Part shown: positions 54,574-63,122 of the stretch, one piece after another
Numbering within the stretch: position 1 is the first letter of the stretch
Layout of the letters: each line of letters begins with the position of its first letter
From: Mycobacterium sp. Marseille-P9652
GTDB taxonomy: Bacteria; Actinomycetota; Actinomycetes; Mycobacteriales; Mycobacteriaceae
DNA length: 64,000 bases
Assembly: GCF_902652685.1 (NCBI RefSeq)
Contig: NZ_CACRUY010000012.1
Location: 1-64,000 of the forward strand
Direction of reading: 5' to 3'
The notes under the pieces: generated by a model
The model's input: only the letters and a program-made list of their open reading frames with translations
Database searches by the model: none
Told to the model about the DNA's origin: nothing
Made by a program: the position numbers and the translations under genes

Positions 54574-55371
54574 ATGCTCGAGGTGATTGACAAAGCGCCC
54601 CTACGCCAATCCGGTAAACCGCCGCTGCTGTTCGTGCACGGCGCCTGGCACGGGGCCTGGTGCTGGGATGAGCATTTCCTCGACTTCTTCGCGGCCCGGG
54701 GTTACCGATCGCTGGCGGTGAGCCTGCGCGGACACGCGAACAGCCCTGCGCCGAAGTCGATGCGGCTCTGCTCGATGGCCGACCTCGTCGACGACGTGGC
54801 GTCGGTGGCCGATTCGCTGGGCGAAAAGCCCGTTGTCATCGGCCATTCCATGGGCGGGTGCGTCGTGCAGAAGTACCTGGAATCGCATCATGCTCCGGGC
54901 GCCGTGCTGCTGGCCTCGGTTCCGCCGAGCGGAATCGCGCTGTTCCTGTTGCGCAGATTGAGGCGGCACCCCTGGCTGTTCACCCGGGAACTGGCCAAGA
55001 CGAGGTCGTTGCAGGGCATCGGCGGAACTCCGGAACTGTGCCGCGAGGCGTTCTTCTCCGGCGCCGCGCGCGAGGGCGAGGTCGCCCGCTTCACGGCGCG
55101 CCTCTGCGAGGAGTACGTGGGCCGGCACGTGGTGGACATGCTCGTGCTCAACCGCCCCCGGCCGCACCTCGTCAGCGCCCCGGTGCTGGTGCTGGGGGCC
55201 GAGCAGGACACGTGCTTCTCAGTGGACGAGGTCCATGAAACGGCCCGGGCGTATCGCACGCGGGCGGAAATCTTCCCCGGCATGGCCCACGACATGATGC
55301 TCGAGCCCGGCTGGGCCGTCGTGGCCGAGCGCATCCACGGGTGGCTGGAAAGCCGTTGTCCCCCTGGTTAA
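54574..55371 (+). CDS. Alpha/beta hydrolase
   Basis: A 265-residue hydrolase: oxyanion LLFVHGAWHGAWCWDE, nucleophile GHSMGGCVVQ, Asp in GAEQDTCF and His in GMAHDMM. It resembles mycobacterial lysophospholipase/esterase-type enzymes. SD AAGGAG precedes the ATG. It directly follows sseB and is convergent with the CYP gene; stops overlap. Confidence 0.83.
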   Translation: MLEVIDKAPLRQSGKPPLLFVHGAWHGAWCWDEHFLDFFAARGYRSLAVSLRGHANSPAPKSMRLCSMADLVDDVASVADSLGEKPVVIGHSMGGCVVQKYLESHHAPGAVLLASVPPSGIALFLLRRLRRHPWLFTRELAKTRSLQGIGGTPELCREAFFSGAAREGEVARFTARLCEEYVGRHVVDMLVLNRPRPHLVSAPVLVLGAEQDTCFSVDEVHETARAYRTRAEIFPGMAHDMMLEPGWAVVAERIHGWLESRCPPG

Positions 55372-56627
55372 CCCACGCTGCACGGCAGGCGCTTGATGCC
55401 GTGGAAGAACGAGGAGCGCAACCGGTCGGGCGGTCCCGTGACCGTCAGGCCCGGCACGCTCGCGCTCAGCTCCTCCAGCATCACCCGCAATTCGAGACGG
55501 GCCAGCTGCGCCCCGAGGCAGAAGTGCACTCCCCCGCCGCCGAACGCCGCGTGCCCGGCGTCGGGGCGGGTGACGTCGAACTGGTCGGCGCGCTCGAACA
55601 CCTCCTCGTCACGGTTGGCCGACAGGTAGTGCATGAGCACCCAATCGCCGGCCGGGATGCGCTGCCCGCGGATCTCCAGGTCGCGGGTGACCGTGCGGCG
55701 GAAGTGCATCACGGGCGTCGCCCACCGCAGCAGCTCCTCCACCGCTGGCCCGATCGCGTCGAGGTCGCGGGCCAGCAGCGCCCGCTGGTCGGGGTGGTCC
55801 GACAGCGCCAGGATGCCGTGGCTGAGCGTGTTGCGGGTGGTTTCGTTCCCCGCGATCGCGAGCAGGAGGAAGAACTCGTTGAGCTGGTCGCGGTTGAGCT
55901 TCTCGCCGTCGACTTCGGCGGCGAGCAGCGCCGACAGGATGTCGTCGGTGAGACCGTTCTTGCGCCGGTGCTCCACCAGTTCGCCGCAGTAGGCGAACAT
56001 TTCGGCCGCCGCCTGGCCGAGGGCTTGGGGCGTGGGCGCGTAGTCGGGGTCCTCGATGCCGAGGCTGCCGATCGCGTTGCTCCACCGGAAGACATCCATG
56101 CGGTCCGCGGCCGGGACGCCGAGCACGTCGGCGATCACCTGTAGCGACATCTCGGCGGAAATGTCCGTGACGGCGTCGAATTCGCCCTTCGCCGTGATCG
56201 TCGCGACGATGTCGCGGGCGACCTTGCGCATCCTCGGTTCGAGGCGCTGGACGTTGCGGGCCGTGAAGCCCTGGTTGATCAGCTTGCGGTAGTGCACGTG
56301 CCGCGGCGGATCGATGCCGGGAAGCATCGCCGAAGTGGGCGCGGCCTCGACCTCCACCAGCGTGTTGCCCTTACTACTGGTGAAGGTTTCGGTGTCTCGG
56401 CTGACCATGCGGACGTCGGCATGCCTGGTCAACAACCAGGCCCTGGGCAGCCCCGGCAGGCGCACCGGGTGCACCGGTGCGGTCGCCCGCAAGCGGGCCA
56501 GCGCGCCGAACGGGGCGCCGGCGACGAAGGTGTCGGGGTCAAGGACGGCGGCGGCGTCGCGGTCGGCCTCGCTCGCCTGGTTCTCGACAACCAGGGACCC
56601 CACCAACGTCGGCTTCGGGATGTTCAT
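55368..56627 (-). CDS. Cytochrome P450 (CYP124/125-like group)
   Basis: A 419-residue P450 with I-helix LAIAGNETTRNT, ExxR in EELLRW and heme loop FGGGGVHFCLGAQLAR, the same subgroup pattern as CYP124. ATG at 56627 is taken; frame extends far upstream without similarity. The SDR gene at 56807 is divergent, so the P450 and SDR could share a promoter and act on the same lipid or sterol. Confidence 0.9.
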   Translation of the reverse strand: MNIPKPTLVGSLVVENQASEADRDAAAVLDPDTFVAGAPFGALARLRATAPVHPVRLPGLPRAWLLTRHADVRMVSRDTETFTSSKGNTLVEVEAAPTSAMLPGIDPPRHVHYRKLINQGFTARNVQRLEPRMRKVARDIVATITAKGEFDAVTDISAEMSLQVIADVLGVPAADRMDVFRWSNAIGSLGIEDPDYAPTPQALGQAAAEMFAYCGELVEHRRKNGLTDDILSALLAAEVDGEKLNRDQLNEFFLLLAIAGNETTRNTLSHGILALSDHPDQRALLARDLDAIGPAVEELLRWATPVMHFRRTVTRDLEIRGQRIPAGDWVLMHYLSANRDEEVFERADQFDVTRPDAGHAAFGGGGVHFCLGAQLARLELRVMLEELSASVPGLTVTGPPDRLRSSFFHGIKRLPCSVG

Positions 56628-56806
56628 CGGCCCTCCCCGAACAGGGGCAGGCCCACGCGGAAGTGATTCCGCCCGTGCGCGTTTCCCGGCGCGGCGAGTC
56701 CCCTGCTTCCGGCGGTCATGTGCACTCCTGTGGGTTCGAGCGTCGTTCGAATCTACTCCGTCGCCGTTCCCCGGAAGTTTGCGGGCCTGCCGGTAACATT
56801 GCCGCA

Positions 56807-57589
56807 ATGACAGGCCGGCTGGACGGCAAGGTCGCCATCATCACGGGCGCCAGTACGGGCCTGGGTCCGGTATTGGCGTCGCTGTTCGTCCGGGAAGGCG
56901 CCAGGGTGGTGCTGGCGGCCCGGCGCGAACAGCTGGTTCGGGACGCCGCCGCGGCGGCGGGCCCCGGCGCCATCGGGATGCGCGCCGACGTGACGGACGA
57001 GAAGGACGTCGCCGCCATGGTGGCGCGGGCGGTCGACGAGTTCGGTCAGGTCGACATCCTGTGCAACAACGCGGCGGCGCCCGGCCAGGACCGGTGGGTG
57101 TGGGAGCAGACGCTGGACAACTGGAACGCCACGTTCGCGATCGACGTCACCGCGGCCATGCTGTGCACCCGGGAGGTGCTCAACCGGTCGATGCTGCAGC
57201 GCCGGCGGGGCGTCATCCTGAACTTCTCGTCGACGGTGAGCTACACGGGCATGGTCCGCAAGACGCACTACGTCGCCGCGAAGGCTTCGCTGCGCGCGTT
57301 CACCAAGGCGGTCGCGCTCGAGGTCGGCCCGTACGGAATCCGCTGCAACTGCATCGTGCCCGGGGCCATCGACACCGACCTGTTTCGGCAGTGGGTGCAA
57401 CGCACCGCCGACGAACAGGGTGTCGACGTCGCCACCGTACGCGCCCGGATGCTCAAAGGCATTGCCCTGCAGGATATCTCGTCGCCAGACGACGTCGCGA
57501 ACCTCGCGCTGTTCCTCGCAAGCGACGAGAGCCGCACCATCACAGGCCAATCCATCCCCGTCGACGCCGGGGGGTACATGCAGGGATGA
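56807..57589 (+). CDS. Short-chain dehydrogenase/reductase
   Basis: A 260-residue classical SDR: TGASTGLGPVLASLF glycine loop, NNAAAPGQ, Ser in NFSSTVSY, YVAAKASL (Tyr and Lys) and GQSIPVDAGGYMQG end. It overlaps the next gene by four bases (ATGA) and is divergent from the P450, suggesting an oxidation pathway in which an alcohol made by the P450 is dehydrogenated. Confidence 0.88.
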   Translation: MTGRLDGKVAIITGASTGLGPVLASLFVREGARVVLAARREQLVRDAAAAAGPGAIGMRADVTDEKDVAAMVARAVDEFGQVDILCNNAAAPGQDRWVWEQTLDNWNATFAIDVTAAMLCTREVLNRSMLQRRRGVILNFSSTVSYTGMVRKTHYVAAKASLRAFTKAVALEVGPYGIRCNCIVPGAIDTDLFRQWVQRTADEQGVDVATVRARMLKGIALQDISSPDDVANLALFLASDESRTITGQSIPVDAGGYMQG

Positions 57590-58317
57590 GCGCATTTCGG
57601 GTGAAGGCGGGCTTCTTCAGCCTCACGCCGCCGGCCGAGGCCGACGACGGCTACCTGCGCTGGCACCTGCTGGACCACATGCCCGAGCAGTACCAGCTGC
57701 CGGGCATCGTCTACGGGCTGCGCTGGATCGCCGACGGCGACTACCTGGACCGCCGCCTAGCGGCCGACGGGCCGCTGGGACGGATCGGGAACGTGGTGCA
57801 CTACCTCATCGCCGATCCGGTCGAGGAGACCTTCTCCGATTTCGTCGCGCTCGGCCGCACGCTGCGGGAGAACGGCCGCTTCCCCATCACCCGGCCGTCA
57901 CTGCAGGTGGCCGGGCTGCGCCTGTTGCAGTGGCACGCGTCGCCGCGCGCGCTCGTCTCGGCCGAGGCGGTGCCGTTCCGGCCGCACCGCGGCGTCCTGC
58001 TGCTCGTGGAGCGGCCGACCGGCGGGCGCCCCGACGCGTGGCTACAGTGGCTGCACGCCGAGCACTACCCCGCGCTGCTCGCTGTCCCCGGCACCGCCGG
58101 CGCGTGGACCTTCGGGTCCAGCACCGGATGGAGCCGCCTGCCCCCGGGATGGAGCACCGAGCACCAGTACGTCACCGTCGTGTACCTCGACGAGGATCCC
58201 CTGGCCACCACGGACGCGCTGGGCCCGCTGGTCGAGGAGCGGTGGCGCTCCGGCGCCGTGCGCCCCGTCTTCGCCGGACCGCTGCGCAGCATGGTCAGCT
58301 GGGAGGCGTGGCCGTGA
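57586..58317 (+). CDS. EthD-like dimeric alpha/beta-barrel protein (duplicated)
   Basis: A 243-residue protein built of two similar halves: WHLLDHMPEQYQLPGIVYGLRW and WLHAEHYPALLAVPGTAGAWTF each show the EthD/ABM pattern of a helix followed by a strand, with H and E/D residues kept. Such proteins often act in P450-linked degradation pathways. It overlaps the upstream SDR by four bases, so they are translated together. Confidence 0.75.
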   Translation: MSAFRVKAGFFSLTPPAEADDGYLRWHLLDHMPEQYQLPGIVYGLRWIADGDYLDRRLAADGPLGRIGNVVHYLIADPVEETFSDFVALGRTLRENGRFPITRPSLQVAGLRLLQWHASPRALVSAEAVPFRPHRGVLLLVERPTGGRPDAWLQWLHAEHYPALLAVPGTAGAWTFGSSTGWSRLPPGWSTEHQYVTVVYLDEDPLATTDALGPLVEERWRSGAVRPVFAGPLRSMVSWEAWP

Positions 58318-58407
58318 ACTCCTGGTTGACTCGTCGCCAGAAGAATGAGACCTTCCCGAAACGAACGGGACCTAGAGTCCCCCCGGCGTTCGAATGGCGG
58401 AGGTGAG

Positions 58408-58899
58408 ATGACGAACCGGACGATTGTCGCGGCCGTCGGCATCGCGGTGCTGGCGTTGAGCGCTTGCTCGGGCAAATCCGCGCAGCCGGCCTCGCCGCCG
58501 AGTTCGAGTCCGGCGCCGGTCAGCACGACCGTCATGATCGAGGGCAACAAGCACACGATGATCGCCAACGTCGAGTGCACCAGCGCGGCGGCGCAACCGA
58601 CCGCGACGCCGCCCGAGTCGGGCGACCTCACCACCCGCATCAGGGTCCAGGACGACACCGCGTCGGTGTCCCTGGCGGTGTCGGACGAGACGCCGCCCAG
58701 TGTGGACGGGTTCGCCATCGCCCTCAAGGTCGGCGGCGGCCAGTTCCAGCTGCCCTACCAGGCGCCGCAGTCCGCGACCCAGGTGCGGACCACCAAGGAG
58801 GGCAAGAGCTACACGGTGACGGGAACGGGCCAGGCGATCACGCCGGGACAGAGCGAGATGCGTCAGGTCACCTTCGGCATCCACGTCACCTGCCCCTGA
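58408..58899 (+). CDS. LpqH-like lipoprotein
   Basis: A 163-residue lipoprotein: signal and lipobox (VLALSACSG, Cys at residue ~20), Pro/Ser-rich linker, then a beta domain with IANVECTSAA, TKEGKSYTVTGTGQ and FGIHVTCP. The Cys pair and TKDGxxYxITGTA-like core match LpqH, the 19-kDa antigen. ATG at 58408 after GGAGGTG-like SD. Confidence 0.78.
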   Translation: MTNRTIVAAVGIAVLALSACSGKSAQPASPPSSSPAPVSTTVMIEGNKHTMIANVECTSAAAQPTATPPESGDLTTRIRVQDDTASVSLAVSDETPPSVDGFAIALKVGGGQFQLPYQAPQSATQVRTTKEGKSYTVTGTGQAITPGQSEMRQVTFGIHVTCP

Positions 58900-59031
58900 A
58901 CGAAAGCGCTTATGGCGCAACATCGGTCGTCGGCGGTTTTCGGGCAGCGATGCCGACGGTCCAGTGACTCGCATGGCGGGCGGCCGTCGCCGGTCGTTGT
59001 CTAACCCGGCCGCCTCTGCGATGCTGGCGGC

Positions 59032-60018
59032 TTGGACATCTTCGCGGAGTGGCAGCAAGGCGGGACCGAACTCCGGTGGCGGTCGACGACCGCCGCCAAC
59101 GACGGCCGCGAAGTGGCGGTGTTCAGCCGCCGCTGCGGCACCCCCGGGGCACCGCCACTGGTGCTCGTGCACGGGTTTCCGACGTCGAGCATCGATTATT
59201 TCGCCCTGGCGAACGAGCTCGGCCCGGACTTCGACATCTACGTCCTGGACTTCCCGGGTTATGGGCTGTCCGACAAGCCGCCCGAGCCGTACGTGTACTC
59301 GCTCTACGACGACGCCCGCCTGCTGGTGTACGCCATCACGCAGGTGTGGAAGCTGACGGGCTACCGGATGCTCACCCACGACCGCGGCAGCAGCGTCGGC
59401 ATGATCGCCCTGGGCATGCTCTCGGCTCTGGACCCACCCGCGGCGCCCCTGGACCTGATCCTGACCAACGCCAACATCTACCTGCCGCTGTCGAACCTCA
59501 CCGCATTCCAGACCGCGCTGCTGGACCCCGCGACCGCGCGGCCGACGGCGGCGGCGACGACGCCGGAGCTGCTGGCGGCCGGCATGGGCGCCAGCACCTT
59601 CATGCCGCGGCGCACGCTCGAGGACCCGGAGATCGCCGCGCTGGCACAATGCTTCGCCCACAACGACGGGACCCGGGTGCTGCCGGACACGATCCAGTAC
59701 CTGCATGAGCGCGCCGCCGACGAAACCGGTTGGCTGGAAGCGCTTTCCGAGAGCCACGTCAACACCACGGTGGTGTGGGGGCTGCACGACAACGTTTCGC
59801 CGTTGCGGGTCCCGAATCACGTGTGGCAGACGTACCTGAAGACCAAGCCCGGCACGAACCGCTACTGGGTGGTGCCGAACGCCGACCACTACCTCCAATG
59901 CGACGCCCCGGGGCAGTTGGCCCAGATCGTGCGCCTGACGGCCGGTGGTGGAGACCTCCCGTTACAGACGCTCGGCAACCAGCCTGACGGCGCCGTTCTG
60001 GTGGACCACAGCGCCTAA
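59032..60018 (+). CDS. Alpha/beta hydrolase (epoxide hydrolase/haloalkane dehalogenase-like)
   Basis: A 328-residue hydrolase: VHGFPTSSIDYFALANELG (HGxP oxyanion), nucleophile elbow HDRGSSVGM (Asp as nucleophile, as in GHDWGG), Asp region GLHDNVSP and His in NADHYLQCDAP. This is the epoxide hydrolase/dehalogenase group. Starts at a TTG (GGCTTGGAC); no ATG nearby begins the fold. Convergent with TetR. Confidence 0.8.
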   Translation: MDIFAEWQQGGTELRWRSTTAANDGREVAVFSRRCGTPGAPPLVLVHGFPTSSIDYFALANELGPDFDIYVLDFPGYGLSDKPPEPYVYSLYDDARLLVYAITQVWKLTGYRMLTHDRGSSVGMIALGMLSALDPPAAPLDLILTNANIYLPLSNLTAFQTALLDPATARPTAAATTPELLAAGMGASTFMPRRTLEDPEIAALAQCFAHNDGTRVLPDTIQYLHERAADETGWLEALSESHVNTTVVWGLHDNVSPLRVPNHVWQTYLKTKPGTNRYWVVPNADHYLQCDAPGQLAQIVRLTAGGGDLPLQTLGNQPDGAVLVDHSA

Positions 60019-60662
60019 TCGTTGCGGTGCAAGAACCCGTGCAGCACCGCCTGCACGAGTTCGTCGACGATGACGTCGCGCGGCGGCGGCTTCGAGCCGA
60101 AGTACGTGGAGCGCAACGCCGCCATGCCAGCGATCATCGCCACGGTCGAATCCGCCGGCAGGTCCGGGTGATCGGAGCGCAGCCCGCGCAGGTGCATTCC
60201 CTCGGCGCTGATCTGACGCAGCACCGTGAGTGCCCGCCTGACATCGGCGATCCCGGCGTCCGCCTTCTCCTCGTCGGTGAGGGAGTCGGACGCCATCAGG
60301 GTGAACAACAAACCCTGATTTTCGACGAACAGGTCGTAGAGCCGGCCGACGAACAGCCGCGCCAGTTCCTGCTCGTCGGTTTCCTCGGGCACGACCGACT
60401 GCCAGGTCTGGGCGAACTCGTCGACGAATTCCGTGAAGGGCGCAACGAGCGCCTCACGGAAAAGGGCTGCCTTGGAACCGAAGTGGCGGAACAGCAGGTG
60501 CTCCGTGACGCCCGCGGCCTGGGCGATCTCCCGGGTCGTGGTGCTGCGATAGTCCCGGCGGGCGAAGAGCGCCCGGCCGGCATCGAGCAGCAGCCCGCGC
60601 GGCGCGCCGCGGGGCCGCCGCCCCGCGACGGGCTTGTCTGCGGCGCTCTGCTTCGCGATCAT
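60015..60662 (-). CDS. TetR family transcriptional regulator
   Basis: A 215-residue regulator: basic N-terminus, HTH STTTREIAQAAGVTEHLLFRHFGSK at residues ~40-64 and a helical ligand domain. It is divergent from the small membrane protein and AveC-like gene; the intervening 53 bases hold a palindrome. It probably represses them. Confidence 0.85.
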   Translation of the reverse strand: MIAKQSAADKPVAGRRPRGAPRGLLLDAGRALFARRDYRSTTTREIAQAAGVTEHLLFRHFGSKAALFREALVAPFTEFVDEFAQTWQSVVPEETDEQELARLFVGRLYDLFVENQGLLFTLMASDSLTDEEKADAGIADVRRALTVLRQISAEGMHLRGLRSDHPDLPADSTVAMIAGMAALRSTYFGSKPPPRDVIVDELVQAVLHGFLHRND

Positions 60663-60666
60663 CTTA

Positions 60667-60677
60667 GGATAGTATCC
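60667..60677. promoter_or_regulatory. Candidate TetR operator
   Basis: GGATAGTATCC is a palindrome (GGATA, G, TATCC) five bases upstream of the ATG of the divergent TetR gene and 39 bases before the small membrane gene. Short, so assignment is tentative. Confidence 0.4.
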
Positions 60678-60715
60678 ACTACCTCAATGATTGCTGAGCC
60701 GAAAGGGGTGCCGAC

Positions 60716-60826
60716 GTGGGCGCGGTGATCATGCTGGGCACTCTATTCGGGCTCATCGTCCTGATCTTCGGGTTGGTGCTGCGCTTCGACCCGCAGGCAC
60801 GCCGGAGCCCGGGAGAGCGCCGGTGA
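60716..60826 (+). CDS. 36-residue single-pass membrane protein
   Basis: Starts GTG and reads as a short basic-tailed helix: MLGTLFGLIVLIFGLVLRF, ending ARRSPGERR. It overlaps the AveC-like gene by four bases (GTGA), showing translational coupling. Small partner proteins of this kind have not been named here; it may stabilise the membrane enzyme. Confidence 0.6.
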   Translation: MGAVIMLGTLFGLIVLIFGLVLRFDPQARRSPGERR

Positions 60827-61608
60827 GCTCCCAGATGACGCCCGTGATGCGGGCGGCCAGCGACTTCGCGCTCATCGGGGGGATCGGGTTCACCGCCCTG
60901 GGCGTGTACCTGAGCGTTCGCCGGCGCCACCTGCATCCCCTGCTGCTGCTGTGCATCTCGGCGATGTCGTTCTCGTGGATCGAGGCGCCCTACGACTGGG
61001 CGATGTACGCGCAGTTTCCGCCGGCCATTCCCCGCATGCCGTCGTGGTGGCCCCTGAACGTGACCTGGGGCGGGCTCCCCTTGTTCGTTCCCGTCGGCTA
61101 CATCTCCTACTTCGTGCTGCCGGCGGTGACGGGAACAGCGCTCGGAAGATGGCTGAGCGCGCGGTTCGGGTGGCGCAGCCCCCCGACGTTGTTGGTGGTC
61201 GGTCTCATCGTCGGCTTCTGCTGGGCACTCTTCTTCAACGGGTTCCTGGGCGCGAAGCTGGGCGTCTTCTATTACGGCCGGGTGATCCCCGGGCTCGCGA
61301 TCCGCGAGGGGACCGTGCACCAGTACCCGCTTTACGACTCCCTCGCGATGGCCATCCAGATGATGGTCTTCACGTACCTGCTCGGCCGGACCGACGCGCA
61401 GGGACGCAATGTCATCGAGATGTTGGCGGACAGGAGGGCCAGGACACCGCTGCAATCCTCAGTACTGTCGGTCATCGCGGTCGTCGTCGTCGGAAACGTG
61501 CTCTATGCCTCGGTTTTCGCGCCCCACCTGGTTACGAAGCTCGGCGGGTGGGTGACCGCGGGGCCGACGCAACAACTGTTCCCCGGCGTACCCAACCAGC
61601 CACCGTAG
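60823..61608 (+). CDS. AveC family spirocyclase-like membrane protein
   Basis: A 261-residue membrane protein with about six helices. Characteristic WIEAPYDWAMYAQFPP, WWPLNVTWGGLPLFVP and GRVIPGLAI with PLYDSLAMAIQMM are the AveC pattern. AveC is a spirocyclase/dehydratase in avermectin synthesis; mycobacterial homologues are next to P450s and TetR genes and have unknown substrate. Starts at GTG overlapping the small protein gene. Convergent with a P450. Confidence 0.83.
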   Translation: MSSQMTPVMRAASDFALIGGIGFTALGVYLSVRRRHLHPLLLLCISAMSFSWIEAPYDWAMYAQFPPAIPRMPSWWPLNVTWGGLPLFVPVGYISYFVLPAVTGTALGRWLSARFGWRSPPTLLVVGLIVGFCWALFFNGFLGAKLGVFYYGRVIPGLAIREGTVHQYPLYDSLAMAIQMMVFTYLLGRTDAQGRNVIEMLADRRARTPLQSSVLSVIAVVVVGNVLYASVFAPHLVTKLGGWVTAGPTQQLFPGVPNQPP

Positions 61609-61617
61609 GCGCCGAAC

Positions 61618-61663
61618 GTCGAGCTGTTGCGCTCAAATCGCGGGTCTGGCGCAACAACTCGAC
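61618..61663. terminator. Hairpin between convergent genes
   Basis: Arms GTCGAGCTGTTGCG (61618-61631) and CGCAACAACTCGAC (61650-61663) pair with one mismatch around an 18-base loop. It lies between the AveC-like and P450 stops, so it could end transcription both ways, though no U-tract follows. Confidence 0.5.
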
Positions 61664-61679
61664 GCTCGGCCGCAGAAAA

Positions 61680-62873
61680 TCACGTGAAGACGGGGAGCTT
61701 CGCCCAGCCGCGCACGCTCGAGGTGTGCGCCTTGCGCGCGTTGGCGTAGTCGACCTCCCAGTCCGGCCAACGCTTGAGCACTTCCTCGAGCGCCACCCGT
61801 GCCTGCATGCGCGCCAGGGCGGAACCCATGCAGAAGTGCAGCCCGTGGCCGAAGCTTAGGTGCGTGTCGCCGCGGCGGATGTCGAACTTCTCGCCGTCGG
61901 GATAGCGACGCTCGTCGCGATTGGCGGACCCGTTGAGCAGCAACATGATCGAGCCCTCGGGAACCGTGGCCCCTCGGCACTGGACGTCCCGCGCGACGTA
62001 GCGTGCCTGCACCGGCGAGGGCGCCTCGTAGCGCAACACCTCCTCGATGGCGGCCGGAATCAACGAGGGATCGGCCACAACCTGCCGCCGCTGATCGGGA
62101 TGCTCGGCCAACAGCTGACCGATGAAACCGATCAGGCGCGTGGTCGTCTCGTTACCCGCGCCGGCGATCATGCTGGTGTACATGAGCACCTCGGTGCGCT
62201 CCAGGCGCCGCGTCGACCCGCCCTCTTCGACCTCGGCGTTGAGCAGCTGGGTCATCAGGTCGTCCGCCGGATGGTCCACCCGCCAATCGATGTAGTCCGC
62301 GAACACCTCATAGCTCCGCTCGAACAGGTCCTCCGCGACCGGCCGGAACGCACCTTCGGAGAGGGTGAGGTGGCGGCCGCCGCGGTCGCGGATCGCCTCT
62401 TGGCCGTCCTCGGGGATTCCCAGCAAATAACCGATGGTGCGCATCGGAACCATTGCCCCGAGGTTCTCGATGAAGTCGAACCTGCCCGAGCCGACCAGGG
62501 GGTCGAGCGCACGCACGCAGAACGCCCGGGTCAGCGGCTCGATCGCCTCCATGCGCCGCGGGGTGAAAACCCTTGACAGCAAACGGCGGTGCAGGTCGTG
62601 TATCGGCGGGTCCTCGAAAAGAATGACCCCGGGCGGAACCTCGATACCGCTCATGATGATGTCCATGGTCGTGCCGCGGCCCGACCTGAAGTCGTCGAAG
62701 TTCATCAACCCCGGCGACACGTCCTCGTAGCGGCTCAGCGCGTAGAAGTTGTACTTCTCGTTGTGATACAGCGGCGCCTCGTCGCGCAGCCTCTTCCAGA
62801 TGGGATACGGATCGTCGTCGATGTCGAAATCGAACGGGTCGTAGTAGACATCGGCCGCATTCGCACTCGTCAT
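61680..62873 (-). CDS. Cytochrome P450
   Basis: A 397-residue P450: I-helix IAGAGNETTTRL, ExxR in EEVLRYEAP and heme loop FGHGLHFCMGSALAR. N-terminal pattern (YYDPFDFDIDDDPYPIWKRLRDEAPLY) is common in mycobacterial CYPs. ATG at 62873 after a GGAGG-like SD is chosen. It is convergent with AveC and divergent from the DapB-like gene, a cluster that may process one lipid or terpene-like substrate. Confidence 0.9.
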   Translation of the reverse strand: MTSANAADVYYDPFDFDIDDDPYPIWKRLRDEAPLYHNEKYNFYALSRYEDVSPGLMNFDDFRSGRGTTMDIIMSGIEVPPGVILFEDPPIHDLHRRLLSRVFTPRRMEAIEPLTRAFCVRALDPLVGSGRFDFIENLGAMVPMRTIGYLLGIPEDGQEAIRDRGGRHLTLSEGAFRPVAEDLFERSYEVFADYIDWRVDHPADDLMTQLLNAEVEEGGSTRRLERTEVLMYTSMIAGAGNETTTRLIGFIGQLLAEHPDQRRQVVADPSLIPAAIEEVLRYEAPSPVQARYVARDVQCRGATVPEGSIMLLLNGSANRDERRYPDGEKFDIRRGDTHLSFGHGLHFCMGSALARMQARVALEEVLKRWPDWEVDYANARKAHTSSVRGWAKLPVFT

Positions 62874-63122
62874 GGAGGCGCCTTCCTTCCCGATCCCGTC
62901 GCCGGCCACACCCGCGGCCCGAGCGCGCCACGGGTGCCCGTCAGCCTAACCTAAGATTTGTTCGCCAAGATAGTGCGCGCTTTCTTAAACCCTTGACCGC
63001 GCGCCGTCGCGGCTGTAGCTTCCGAATCGACCGTCAAGCCGCGACCAGATTCGTCCGGCGACGGAAGGGCAACGGCCGGATCGGCTTTCATGGTGTTCGC
63101 GACCTACCCGAGGAGAAGCACG

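Noticed and set aside
58372-59898. 508-residue antisense frame over the LpqH-like and hydrolase genes
   Set aside because: Spans an intergenic region and two genes with proper motifs on the + strand.
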